Of a stretch of 64,000 bases of DNA, positions 51,600 through 59,300 are shown one piece after another; within the stretch, counting starts at the first letter, position 1; every line of letters begins with the position of its first letter. The DNA comes from Mycobacterium szulgai (GTDB taxonomy: Bacteria > Actinomycetota > Actinomycetes > Mycobacteriales > Mycobacteriaceae). Under the pieces are notes generated by a model. It searched no databases and had not been told where the DNA came from. It was given only the letters and a program-made list of their open reading frames with translations. The position numbers and the translations under genes are program-made. The stretch covers positions 1 to 64,000 of the forward strand of contig NZ_LQPW01000171.1 of NCBI RefSeq assembly GCF_002116635.1, read 5' to 3'.

Positions 51600-52156
51600 C
51601 AGGAAGCTAACGCGCTGACCATGTCCACCCAGTCGTGCATCCGTCCCGAGTAGTACAGCAACGGAAGCGTGTCGTCGCGCCGTACCTCGCAAGCACGAAT
51701 GAGCAGGATGACGTGGTCGCCGGCATCGTAAATCCGGTCTATGCAACCACTTACCGAGGCCGCGGCGCCGGCAAGCACCGGGCAGCCGTTGCCATCGGTG
51801 TCGAATTCGATTCCCTCGAAACGGTTTTCGCTCTTGCTGGCAAACCTGCGGGCAAGGTCCGCCTGATCGCGCGCCAGGATGTTGACGGCCACCGAACTAC
51901 CCATGCGGAATGCGGGCAGGCTGCCCGCGCTGCGCGCCACGCATTGCAGCAGCAGCGGCGGATGGATTGACACCGAGGCGAACGAGCTGATCGTCATGCC
52001 TACCGAGCGCTCACCCAATCGAGTGGTCAAGACGGTGACGCCGGAGGGAAAGGCCCCCATGGCGTGGCGCATCGCGACCGCATCGACGGGGCCGCCGATG
52101 ACCCACTCGCGGTCCGGTTGTTGGTCAGCACTGGCATTGATCGCAGAACTAGTCAT
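51599..52156 (-). CDS. Flavin reductase-like (FMN-binding split barrel) protein
   Basis: A 185-residue protein: MRHAMGAFPSGVTVLTT, SFASVSIHPPLLLQCVA, SVAVNILARDQADLARRFAS and a final YYSGRMHDW, the standard layout of two-component flavin reductases (HpaC/NtaB type). It would reduce FMN or FAD with NAD(P)H for a partner monooxygenase. The acyl-CoA-dehydrogenase-like protein in the same operon is the obvious candidate. Its ATG lies eight bases inside the end of the anti-sigma gene. Confidence 0.9.
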   Translation of the reverse strand: MTSSAINASADQQPDREWVIGGPVDAVAMRHAMGAFPSGVTVLTTRLGERSVGMTISSFASVSIHPPLLLQCVARSAGSLPAFRMGSSVAVNILARDQADLARRFASKSENRFEGIEFDTDGNGCPVLAGAAASVSGCIDRIYDAGDHVILLIRACEVRRDDTLPLLYYSGRMHDWVDMVSALAS

Positions 52157-52418
52157 GGCGGCCCTTCCTGAGGGTGTTGATCGTGCCGATAACCCCGACA
52201 ATGTGCTCGTCGCTGAGCTTTTCTCCGTCGAAGACGCGGTTGAGCAGAATCTTGAGGTCGAGCATTTGCTGTAGGTAGACCAGGCATGGCGGGCAGTCTT
52301 CGAGGTGTTTGGCCACGATCGGACCCCAGCGCGCGGGATCCGAGTCAACAAGGTCGTCGACCAGCCGGACGAATTCGACGCAGTCGATCGGGGGAATCGT
52401 GTTGTCGTAGACGGTCAT
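52149..52418 (-). CDS. Zinc-binding anti-sigma factor (ZAS type)
   Basis: An 89-residue protein. HLEDCPPC is the H-x3-C-x2-C zinc motif of ZAS-domain anti-sigma factors; C13 (IDCVEFVRLVDDLVDS) may add a ligand. No membrane segment, so a cytoplasmic, possibly redox-sensitive anti-sigma like RshA or RsrA. Its start overlaps the sigma factor stop (ATGA), the usual arrangement of a sigma/anti-sigma pair. Confidence 0.88.
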   Translation of the reverse strand: MTVYDNTIPPIDCVEFVRLVDDLVDSDPARWGPIVAKHLEDCPPCLVYLQQMLDLKILLNRVFDGEKLSDEHIVGVIGTINTLRKGRHD

Positions 52419-53038
52419 CGTTGATACCGCTTTTCCAATTGGTTGCGAAGGTTTCCTCGTGCGCGATAAAGCAGCGCGCGCTGCGCGTCAGTGGAGAGTT
52501 CCAGAACCTCGGCCGCCTCTTCGGCGGACACACCGACCAGGTCTCGCAGGATGACCAGCTGTCGCTGCCGCACCGGCAGCGCGTCCAGAGCCGCCCGCAC
52601 ATATCCAACGAGTTCCCGCTCCACGGTTTGGTCCTCCGGCAGGAACCGCCGCGACGGCGGGACACTCCAGTGCCCGGCATCGGGATGTCCGGCCGGGTGC
52701 ATCCGGCCGGACAGCGGGTCGGCGGCGTCGGTGTCCGAAGTGCCCAGCACCTCGTGCTCGCGGATCCGCGCATCGCGGCGCCGATGCCGCGATGCGGTGT
52801 GTTTGACGATCCCGAACAGCCAGGTGGCCACCGACGAGCGACCCTCGAACGTGGCCGATGACTTGAGCACTTGCACCCAGGCCTCCTGTACCACCTCTTC
52901 GGCCGCTGCCGGTGAATTGACCATTGTGCAGGCGAAATTCACCATCGGTCGGTGGAAATCGCGCACCAAGCCGGCCAGCGGAATACCGCCGACCGTCAGC
53001 TCGGCTGTGGGCTCGGGAGGATCCGCGAGCGGGGTCAT
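52415..53038 (-). CDS. ECF-type sigma factor
   Basis: A 207-residue sigma-70 family protein. Region 2 is LVRDFHRPMVNFACTMVNSPAAAEEVVQEAWVQVLKSSATFEGRSSVATWLFGIVKH. Region 4 is ALDALPVRQRQLVILRDLVGVSAEEAAEVLELSTDAQRALLYRARGNLR. The linker is longer than usual and Pro/His-rich. It is held by the adjacent zinc anti-sigma. ATG at 53038 is the first start after the upstream gene; a longer in-frame extension lies inside that gene and is rejected. The targets probably include its own operon. Confidence 0.9.
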   Translation of the reverse strand: MTPLADPPEPTAELTVGGIPLAGLVRDFHRPMVNFACTMVNSPAAAEEVVQEAWVQVLKSSATFEGRSSVATWLFGIVKHTASRHRRRDARIREHEVLGTSDTDAADPLSGRMHPAGHPDAGHWSVPPSRRFLPEDQTVERELVGYVRAALDALPVRQRQLVILRDLVGVSAEEAAEVLELSTDAQRALLYRARGNLRNQLEKRYQR

Positions 53039-53057
53039 CGTTGACCCGGCTTGTCGC

Positions 53058-54131
53058 TCAGGGGCACCCGCCCAGTTCCCAACGCAATTGGGCCTCTGAT
53101 GGCGACTGCACGGGGATGAACGCCGCCTCCCGATAACGCCGGCTGGCCGGCGTTCTGCTCGCGTATCCCTTGCCACCGGCGGTACGGATCTCCAAAGCCG
53201 CACTGGCACTGGCGATCTCGGCCGCGGTAAGCCGCAATGACAGCAACTCCTTCCTGCTGGGCGGGCGCGGCCCACCGACGGCCCCGGCCAGACTGGCCAA
53301 CGTCGTCTCGGCCAAAGCCAGCTTGCCCTCGATCAGGTCGACGTCGGGAGTGAACACCGAGTTGACTCCGGTCAGGCCGATCCTGGTCTGAGTCAACGTG
53401 GTTCGGGCCAGCCCGATGCACATGGCCGATTGCAGGACGAGAAAGGTGGGGCGCACGGCGTCCAGGAAGCCGGTGAAGTCGGTGGACAGCACCTGCTCGT
53501 CAGCGACGTAGACATCCTTGAGCTCCAGGTACGACGAGGCCGTGCTGTCCATCGCCAGCAGCTTGAAATGCTCACCCACGGTGACGCCCGGGGCGTTCAA
53601 GAAGAACGGCAGCGCCACAATCAGTTTGTCGCCACGCTCGGTGCGTGCCGCGGTGACCAGCAGCGAGTCGTCGTAGAGGTTGCTGGCCCACCTGATGGAG
53701 CCGCTCAGCAGGTAGCCCCCGACGACCCGTGCGGCAGTCAGCTCAAGGCTGCCGCAACCGGCGGCCTCCTTGAACGCCGCGGCCATGCCGGTGACTCCCA
53801 ACGCGGTCCCGGCCAGCAGTGGCCGGGCCGTCATCTCGCTCAGTGGCGTTGCCGCCGTGAGCAAGTACTCGATTGTCATCCGGCTGGCCCATACCGAGAA
53901 CCCGGTGCTCATGCATTCCCCGGAGATCAGCCGGATCACTTCGGCCATCTGCGGCAACCTGCCGTCGGCGTTACCCGGGGCCCCCACCCCGAGCAGACCG
54001 GCAGCCCCAAGGGCGGCAAAGCTGCGGCGGGTGGTGTGCTCGCCGCGGTCCAATGCGCCGGCGTGGGCACGAATGTCTGCCAGCACCTGCGAATCGAGCA
54101 GGTCGATCGCGGCATTCATGGTCGCGGTCAC
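53058..54131 (-). CDS. Acyl-CoA dehydrogenase-like flavoprotein (possible flavin-dependent monooxygenase)
   Basis: A 357-residue ACAD-fold protein. Matches include EVIRLISGECMSTGFSVWASRMTIEYL, a middle strand domain (YLLSGSIRWASNLYDDSLLVTAARTERGDKLIVALPFF) and a C-terminal helix bundle (AEIASASAALEIRTAGGKGYA). There is no Glu at the position of the classical catalytic base that I can identify. Together with a flavin reductase in the operon this suggests the DszC/SfnB branch that hydroxylates N or S compounds using reduced flavin. GTG at 54131 overlaps the cynS stop (GTGA) and follows AGGAGG. Confidence 0.8.
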   Translation of the reverse strand: MTATMNAAIDLLDSQVLADIRAHAGALDRGEHTTRRSFAALGAAGLLGVGAPGNADGRLPQMAEVIRLISGECMSTGFSVWASRMTIEYLLTAATPLSEMTARPLLAGTALGVTGMAAAFKEAAGCGSLELTAARVVGGYLLSGSIRWASNLYDDSLLVTAARTERGDKLIVALPFFLNAPGVTVGEHFKLLAMDSTASSYLELKDVYVADEQVLSTDFTGFLDAVRPTFLVLQSAMCIGLARTTLTQTRIGLTGVNSVFTPDVDLIEGKLALAETTLASLAGAVGGPRPPSRKELLSLRLTAAEIASASAALEIRTAGGKGYASRTPASRRYREAAFIPVQSPSEAQLRWELGGCP

Positions 54132-54583
54132 GGCGACACCTCCTGTTCCGTGTTGTTCCATGTGTAGTCGAGAAACTTGCCGTCGAAGGTGACAATCACC
54201 CGATCTCCTTGTGGATCCGCCCGACGCTGGACGCTCATCCGGAAGTTGATCGCGCTCATGATCCCGTCGCCGAACTCCTCATTGATCAGTTCTTTGAGGG
54301 CCGGCCCGTACACCGACAGCGCCTCATGAAATCGGTAGATGGTCGGATCCGACACCAGTGACGGATCACTGCCCCGATAGGGCACCATCTGCAACGCGGT
54401 GACGGCGTCGGCACCGAGGTCGAGCAGCGCGGCAACGGTTTGCGCGTCCTGCGCGCAGAGCGGATGCTGGCCCAGCAGCGCAGCCACCGTCCACACCCGG
54501 TCCTTACCTATTGCCTCCGCGATCTTCGTCCAGGTCAAACCCTTTTCCACCCGCGCGAGCTTGATGGTCTCGGCCAGCTGCAT
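54128..54583 (-). CDS. cynS: Cyanate hydratase (cyanase)
   Basis: A 151-residue protein. The N-terminal helical domain (LAETIKLARVEKGLTWTKIAEAIGKDRVWTVAALLGQHPL) and the C-terminal catalytic part (DPTIYRFHEALSVYGPALKELINEEFGDGIMSAINF) match CynS. The active-site Arg, Glu and Ser of the E. coli decamer (R96, E99, S122) are present in YRFHEA and GIMSAI. It turns cyanate plus bicarbonate into ammonia and CO2, as detoxification or nitrogen supply. It starts 14 bases after the osmC-like stop. Confidence 0.93.
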   Translation of the reverse strand: MQLAETIKLARVEKGLTWTKIAEAIGKDRVWTVAALLGQHPLCAQDAQTVAALLDLGADAVTALQMVPYRGSDPSLVSDPTIYRFHEALSVYGPALKELINEEFGDGIMSAINFRMSVQRRADPQGDRVIVTFDGKFLDYTWNNTEQEVSP

Positions 54584-54597
54584 GTTGGACCCGATGC

Positions 54598-55125
54598 CTA
54601 GCCGATGGCGAGCGTGGAATCGACTGCTGCCGGGCGGCGGAAGGTGTTGACCACCGGCGACCAGGCGATCGCGTTGTCGTGAATCTCCTGCAGGGTCTTG
54701 TCGTCGGCATCGCCGGCCAAAGTGACGTTGCACCGGACCGCGGTAAAGCCCAGCACCTTGCCGTCCGGGGTGTCCCCGACTCCCCACACCGCGGAGATGT
54801 CGATGTCGCCCTCCATCTCGACCTCGATCTTGGTGAGGGTGACGCCACGGTGGGTGGCGTTGGCCAACAGGCCGACCGAGATGCACGAACCCAACGCGGC
54901 CAGGGTGGTTTCCGACGGGTTGGGCGCCGAGTCGTCACCCAGCAGCGCGGGCGGCTCGCCAACCAGCATCGGGGCGAGGTCGCGCACATAAGTCATGTTG
55001 CGGAAACCGGCCTCGCAAACCGTTTTCGCCTTCAGGGTCTTCTTGCCCGTGCTGGGGTCGGCTTTGGCGTTACACGACAATCGGTCGAGTCCCTGCGCAT
55101 CGATGACAAGCACATCGGTCATCAA
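54598..55125 (-). CDS. OsmC family protein
   Basis: A 175-residue OsmC/Ohr-fold protein: PAPNPSETTLAALGSC-type motif here as SAPNPSETTLAALGSCISVGLLANATHRGVTLTKIEVEMEGDIDI. One conserved Cys (in GSC) sits on the central helix. A second Cys (VCEAGF) is in the N-terminal strands, but not at the classical Ohr position, so peroxidase activity is uncertain; the DUF-type YhfA-like group is as likely. GGAGG precedes the start. It is the first gene of the cynS-sigma operon. Confidence 0.87.
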   Translation of the reverse strand: MMTDVLVIDAQGLDRLSCNAKADPSTGKKTLKAKTVCEAGFRNMTYVRDLAPMLVGEPPALLGDDSAPNPSETTLAALGSCISVGLLANATHRGVTLTKIEVEMEGDIDISAVWGVGDTPDGKVLGFTAVRCNVTLAGDADDKTLQEIHDNAIAWSPVVNTFRRPAAVDSTLAIG

Positions 55126-55350
55126 ATTTCCTCCGTTCCATTACGGCTAGGTGTTGGTGGGTCTTACTCAGGCCTTTCATGGCCTTTCACGTCGTTAGTG
55201 TTCGGCGGGTACGCAAACGTGACGGCTCCTTCGATTGATTTACATAAACGAAACAAAGCGACGGTGGCGGGCGGGTTTTTAGCACCGTCGAGTCGCGGGA
55301 ATGACTTCGGCGCCGGGCGCCGAAACATGTTGCCAACGGCCGCTATACGA

Positions 55351-55393
55351 AAACCCGCACACCATCGTCAAGGTAGCGATGATGTGCGGGTTT
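55351..55393 (-). terminator. Intrinsic terminator after the 25-residue peptide gene
   Basis: 17-base arms (left AAACCCGCACACCATCG) with one mismatch and a 9-base loop. Read leftward it ends GGGTTTTCG, a T4 run. It closes the peptide transcript, or acts as an attenuator before osmC 225 bp further on. Confidence 0.75.
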
Positions 55394-55425
55394 GTATTCA
55401 GTGCGGCGCTAATTTGGCTCAGCGC

Positions 55426-55503
55426 TCATTCAGCGTCCTCAGCACGGAAAAATGCATTTGAGCACGTGGTCTCGGTCTCGCAGAACAGAAGTTCGTGGGA
55501 CAA
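55426..55503 (-). CDS. 25-residue peptide with consensus RBS, paralogue of the peptide at 15269-15349
   Basis: TTG start, ten bases after the end of AAGGAGG within GAAGGAGGTGACCCCCC, close to a perfect Shine-Dalgarno. The peptide begins MSHELLFCETETTCSNAFF and ends RAEDAE. It has two Cys (C8, C14) and is acidic, with no signal peptide. Compared without gaps with the peptide at 15269-15349, residues 1, 2, 4, 6, 7, 9, 11 and 19 are identical, and several changes are conservative (Y/H, V/L, T/S, Q/N). Codons for shared residues differ at third positions, so the similarity is at the protein level. A terminator follows 30 bases on. The overlapping GTG frame (MTPLVPR..) is less well spaced from the Shine-Dalgarno. 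Confidence 0.6.
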   Translation of the reverse strand: MSHELLFCETETTCSNAFFRAEDAE

Positions 55504-55662
55504 GGGGGGTCACCTCCTTCGCGGACTGGGTTGCGATCAGCGAGATTCGATTTGCCACGAATCCGCGGTGCCCCATCCTGCGCTCATTTGAATGAATCGA
55601 CTGTCCCCCGAACAGTGAACGGCGGGTTGAAATCCGGATCCCGCGGCGATATGACCCGTTGT

Positions 55663-55680
55663 GTCCCCATTTCAGGGGAC
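55663..55680 (-). terminator. Hairpin after DUF3097 gene
   Basis: GTCCCC, loop ATTTCA, GGGGAC, a perfect 6-bp stem 20 bases past the DUF3097 stop; no T-run. Confidence 0.35.
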
Positions 55681-55701
55681 GCACCCGTCGACGGGCGCTG
55701 G

Positions 55702-56538
55702 TCAGGCCGCCGGCGCGGTGACGAAGTCGATGAGTTCTTCGACCCGGCTGATCAACTCCGGTTCCAAGTCATTCCAGTCGCGCACCGTCGAGCGGATGCG
55801 CCGCCACGCCTGGGCGATGTCGGACTGGTCGGCATGCGGCCACCCAAGCGCATCGCATATCCCGTGTTTCCACTCGATGTGGCGCGGCACAGTGGGCCAG
55901 GCGGTCAGACCGAGGCGCTGTGGCTTGACGGCCTGCCAGATGTCGACGTAGGGGTGACCGACAACCAAAGTGTCCGAGCCACCCGGGCCCTGGCGGACTG
56001 CGTCGGCGATGCGCGATTCCTTGGAACCCGCGACGAGGTGATCGACCAGCACACCGAGACGACACTGGGGACCCGGACGAAATTGCGCCACGATGCCCGC
56101 CAAGTCGTCTACGCCGCCGAGATGTTCGACCACGACGCCCTCGATGCGCAGGTCTTCCCCCCAGACCTGGGCGATGAGTTCGGCGTCGTGACGGCCTTCG
56201 ACGTAGATCCGGCTGGCGCGCGCAACCCGGGCGCGCACGCCCGGCACCGCAACCGACCCCGACGCCGTTCGCGTTGCGGGTGCGGGGGCGCGCCGGCGCG
56301 GTGCGGTGAGGATCACCGGCTTGCCGTCGAGCAAATACCCAGGGCCAAGCGGGAATCCGCGGGTTCGGCCGTGCCGGTCTTCGAGATCGATACGGCCGTA
56401 TTCGACTCGGACCACTGCACCGACGTATCCGGTCTGGGCGTCTTCGACGACCATCCCGATCTCGACCGGATGCTCGACCGAGCGGGGTTTGCGCCGCGTT
56501 CCGCCGGCGAGCACATCGGTCCCATAGCGATCGTCCAC
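55702..56538 (-). CDS. DUF3097 family protein with TOPRIM-like segment
   Basis: A 278-residue actinobacterial protein. DRYGTDVLAGG at the start and the Arg-rich N-terminal barrel-like part precede IYVEGRHDAELIAQVWGEDLRIEGVVVEHLGGVDDL, which resembles a TOPRIM strand-Glu-helix. Then LVDHLVAGSKESRIAD supplies an Asp-x-His. DUF3097 proteins are widespread in actinobacteria and of unknown function; the TOPRIM-like part suggests nucleic acid or nucleotide chemistry. Start ATG at 56538. Confidence 0.82.
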   Translation of the reverse strand: MDDRYGTDVLAGGTRRKPRSVEHPVEIGMVVEDAQTGYVGAVVRVEYGRIDLEDRHGRTRGFPLGPGYLLDGKPVILTAPRRRAPAPATRTASGSVAVPGVRARVARASRIYVEGRHDAELIAQVWGEDLRIEGVVVEHLGGVDDLAGIVAQFRPGPQCRLGVLVDHLVAGSKESRIADAVRQGPGGSDTLVVGHPYVDIWQAVKPQRLGLTAWPTVPRHIEWKHGICDALGWPHADQSDIAQAWRRIRSTVRDWNDLEPELISRVEELIDFVTAPAA

Positions 56539-56615
56539 GCGGGCAGTTTAGAAAGTGACTCCCTGGATAAGGGTGGCGGCGCGCCGTCTTGTTATCGAGA
56601 ATGGTTGCGCCGGTG

Positions 56616-58439
56616 TTATTTCGGCACGTATTCGTGATCGCTGCCGACACCACCGCGGCCCGCTTCCGGCTCGATGTCGATACCGCCAAGACCCGGCAAC
56701 GGAATGTCGATGTGGGGGACCTCGACCCTGCCGAGCCCGGGAATGTTGACCAGGCTTGGCGTCGTCAGATGCGGCAGGTGCCGGCCTTCGGCGATCAGGT
56801 TGTCCTCGATGAGGCGGCCCGGGTTCCCGCTGACGATCTCGGTCATGCTGCGCAACGATTCGCTACCGACGGTGTAGTAATACGAATGGTCGCTGGGATT
56901 CAGACCGTCGGCGCCAGGAACTTCGGCGTGAAAGCGGATCGACCCGAAGCTGTCTGCCGCCGGGTCAGAACCCAGTCCTGCCGAGGCACCCACCAGGTTG
57001 CCGAGCTCGTCGTTGAGATAGTTCTGCAGTGTCGAGCCCAGCTCGGGCACCCAGCTGATGGGATCGGTGGAGGCTGCACCCACGTAGACGTGTCCGCCTT
57101 CGGAAAGGTGGAAATCGGCTGCGCTGCGGGCCAGATCGGTTCCAGGGCAGCCCAGCAAGATCGCGTTGCTGGCGTGCATGCCGCTGTTGGCGAATGCGTC
57201 AGCCACCGTGGTGGATCCGTACGAGTGCCCGATCACGGTGATGTTGGCCGGACCGTTGTGGGTAACTGTCAAACCGTTGACATCTGCGGCCAATAGGTTG
57301 CCGCCCTGGCGCGCCAACGTCGTGTTGCCGATGTCGGGGTCGCCAAAGCTGTCCGGTGTTTCATAGCCCATCCAGGCGATCACCGACATGCTGTCCGGGT
57401 CAGCCAGTCGGGATTGGTCGTAGAGCACGGCGGCGTCGTTGCGCCCTCCGGCCAGCCAACCGGCCTTCACACTGCTACCGGTACCTGGCACGATCACCGC
57501 CGTGTTGCGGGCCCAGTCGGGGTTGCCGATGGCGATGGCGGCCTTGCCGCTGCCCTGAAATGCCAGGGGATCATAGGCCCACAACATGACCGGCCGATCG
57601 CCGTTGTTCTGGCCGTCCGCGGTCCAGGTACGGTCGTGTTCCAGACCGTTCCTGGTTTGAATCGCGTTGGTGTATCTGGTGATATCGTCTCCGGTCAACC
57701 CGTACTTGCCCGGGTCACCGACGAGGGCGCTGGGGTCGACACCGTGGAGCTTGGCCAGGTCCTGCACCCGGTGCAGGTCGTCGTTGAGCACCGCACGGTT
57801 GACCGGATCGCGCACGGCCGCCGGAATACCGTTCAGATTCCCCAGCTTTTGCGGGTGCGCAGCGATGAGCCGTTCCTTGTCCTCCTGAGTTAACGAGTTC
57901 CACCAGTGTTCGACGTCTTGGGCACTTGCGCCGTCCGGCGGCAGTTGCGGCATCTCCAGGCGCGCCGTCTTGCCCTGGCCGGCAGTGAGCGGAAAGTCAT
58001 CGGAGATGGCGTTGAGTTGCTGTGCGGCCCGGGCGAATTCGTGCATGGCATCGCGGATCACGCCACCGGCCTCGCCCAGTCTGATCTGGCCGGCGGCCAG
58101 CAGTGCCTGTTGACCCGCGGGTGTATTCGCCAGCCCGCTGAGACTGAACTTGTCGGCCTGCCAGGCCGCAATGACTGCGTCGAGCTGCTTGCGCGCGTGG
58201 GTAAGGGTCTGCCCGGCAGCGGTGATGACGGGAAACGCGTTTACCTGCTGGGTGTACAGGCGCTTGCGCTGGCCGTCCAGGTCGGCGCTGCTGATCTGGG
58301 CCGCGTCGGACAGATCGCCGGTCCATGGGGGCCAGGGCGGCGGCTCTGCCGGCAGATTAGGGACGCGCGGAGCCACCGGATCACCGGATCCCAGCAAAGC
58401 TTTCAACGCCGCCAGAGCGGCATCGATGGAAGTCCCCAC
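56616..58439 (-). CDS. DUF1023 alpha/beta hydrolase with WXG-like N-terminus
   Basis: A 607-residue protein. The first 180 residues are helical with LDAVIAAWQ and other WXG100-like features. Then comes the DUF1023 alpha/beta hydrolase: NTAVIVPGTGSSVKAGW, MSVIAWMGYETPD and the nucleophile elbow VIGHSYGSTTVA. The C-terminus is a Pro/Gly/Ile repeat-like tail (IPGLGRVEVPHIDIPLPGLGGIDI). Such proteins occur with ESX genes, and the divergent EspC-like gene 89 bp away supports a type VII secretion link. Probably a lipase or cutinase-like enzyme, possibly secreted. Confidence 0.83.
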   Translation of the reverse strand: MGTSIDAALAALKALLGSGDPVAPRVPNLPAEPPPWPPWTGDLSDAAQISSADLDGQRKRLYTQQVNAFPVITAAGQTLTHARKQLDAVIAAWQADKFSLSGLANTPAGQQALLAAGQIRLGEAGGVIRDAMHEFARAAQQLNAISDDFPLTAGQGKTARLEMPQLPPDGASAQDVEHWWNSLTQEDKERLIAAHPQKLGNLNGIPAAVRDPVNRAVLNDDLHRVQDLAKLHGVDPSALVGDPGKYGLTGDDITRYTNAIQTRNGLEHDRTWTADGQNNGDRPVMLWAYDPLAFQGSGKAAIAIGNPDWARNTAVIVPGTGSSVKAGWLAGGRNDAAVLYDQSRLADPDSMSVIAWMGYETPDSFGDPDIGNTTLARQGGNLLAADVNGLTVTHNGPANITVIGHSYGSTTVADAFANSGMHASNAILLGCPGTDLARSAADFHLSEGGHVYVGAASTDPISWVPELGSTLQNYLNDELGNLVGASAGLGSDPAADSFGSIRFHAEVPGADGLNPSDHSYYYTVGSESLRSMTEIVSGNPGRLIEDNLIAEGRHLPHLTTPSLVNIPGLGRVEVPHIDIPLPGLGGIDIEPEAGRGGVGSDHEYVPK

Positions 58440-58528
58440 TTTGCCAACCTAACCAAGCCCCGCAGCAGCGACAAGGCAGGTAATGTTGGGGAAGCGTTTA
58501 TGGTGCGAATCAGGGGGCGCGAAGGCAT

Positions 58529-58831
58529 ATGACGCAAGCAATGTCCATGGACCCGGCCAAAGTGACGGCCTTCGGCGATGCAAATGACAGCCTCGCGGCC
58601 GAGGTGATGACAGCATGCGAACCCGATCCGGCACTGGTGGCCTCGATCCCGGCGTACGGGGCGGCCGGCGCGGTCTTCAGCGTTGCCCTCAGCCAGTACC
58701 TGGCAAAGCTGCAGATGAGCGGTGAGCAACTCGCGCAGCGCTACCACACCCATGCAGCAGCGATCCGCGTGGCGGCCCAGGCGGTCGTTACCACCGACCT
58801 CAACAACGCCCAACGCGTCCCCCACCGGTAG
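58529..58831 (+). CDS. ESX-1 EspC/DUF2580-like secretion-associated protein
   Basis: A 100-residue helical protein (MDPAKVTAFGDANDSLAAEVMTA, QYLAKLQMSGEQLAQRYHTHAAAIRVAAQAVVTTD) matching the EspC/DUF2580 group, small ESX-dependent substrates that act as heterodimer-type helical hairpins. A Y-x-x-x-D/E-type export signal is not clear at the very C-terminus. It is divergent from the DUF1023 protein; the two may be co-regulated and co-secreted. Confidence 0.75.
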   Translation: MTQAMSMDPAKVTAFGDANDSLAAEVMTACEPDPALVASIPAYGAAGAVFSVALSQYLAKLQMSGEQLAQRYHTHAAAIRVAAQAVVTTDLNNAQRVPHR

Positions 58832-58963
58832 TCGCTAACGAATCGGCAACAACGGGCTGCTCACTGTGTGGCGCTGCCCTCCCGGTGCTCGCGCCGCTGT
58901 TAGGTTGCTTGCCTGCGCCAGAACCCCAGCCGATACTTGGCGCTCCGTTAGCGAGGTGGTCCC

Positions 58964-59260
58964 ATGGCTCTGGCCGACTGGGTGTCCAAGATCGTCGCCT
59001 ACTTTCGAGCCGGCTACCCCAGCGGCATGCCCCTCACGGGCTATGTGCCCATTGTCGCCCTGTCCCGGCGCCGCTTGGCCGACGCCGAAATCGTCAGTGT
59101 CACAGAGCAACTCATTGCGCAAGGCTGCTGGGTGATAGGCAACGCCGATGTCGGGGTCGCCATCAGCCGGTTGACGCAGGAAATGCCCGCCCTGGACGAC
59201 ATCGAACGTGTTCACGATCGCCTCGACACGCTCGGGTGCACACGCGGTCGTCGATGTTAG
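58964..59260 (+). CDS. DUF3349 family protein
   Basis: A 98-residue protein starting MALADWVSKIVAYFRAGYPSG followed by GYVPIVALSRRRLADAEIVSVTEQL and DVGVAISRLTQEMPALDDIERVHDRL, the DUF3349 pattern of small mycobacterial helical proteins. Structures of the family are known but the role is not. GCGAGGTGG precedes ATG. The preceding 130 bp has no convincing gene. Confidence 0.88.
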   Translation: MALADWVSKIVAYFRAGYPSGMPLTGYVPIVALSRRRLADAEIVSVTEQLIAQGCWVIGNADVGVAISRLTQEMPALDDIERVHDRLDTLGCTRGRRC

Positions 59261-59279
59261 GCATTGATCGGGCGCATTC

Positions 59280-59293
59280 GTAAGTCTAGACTT
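59280..59293. promoter_or_regulatory. Palindrome upstream of the arsR gene
   Basis: TAAGTCTAGACTTA, a perfect 14-bp palindrome eight bases before the GTG start. Probable autoregulatory operator of the ArsR protein. Confidence 0.6.
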
Positions 59294-59300
59294 ACGGTTC

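Noticed and set aside
55439..55684. An 81-codon minus-strand frame overlapping the 25-residue peptide
   Set aside because: Read in a different frame, with its start far from any Shine-Dalgarno; the strong Shine-Dalgarno at 55508-55519 lies inside it and fits the short peptide.
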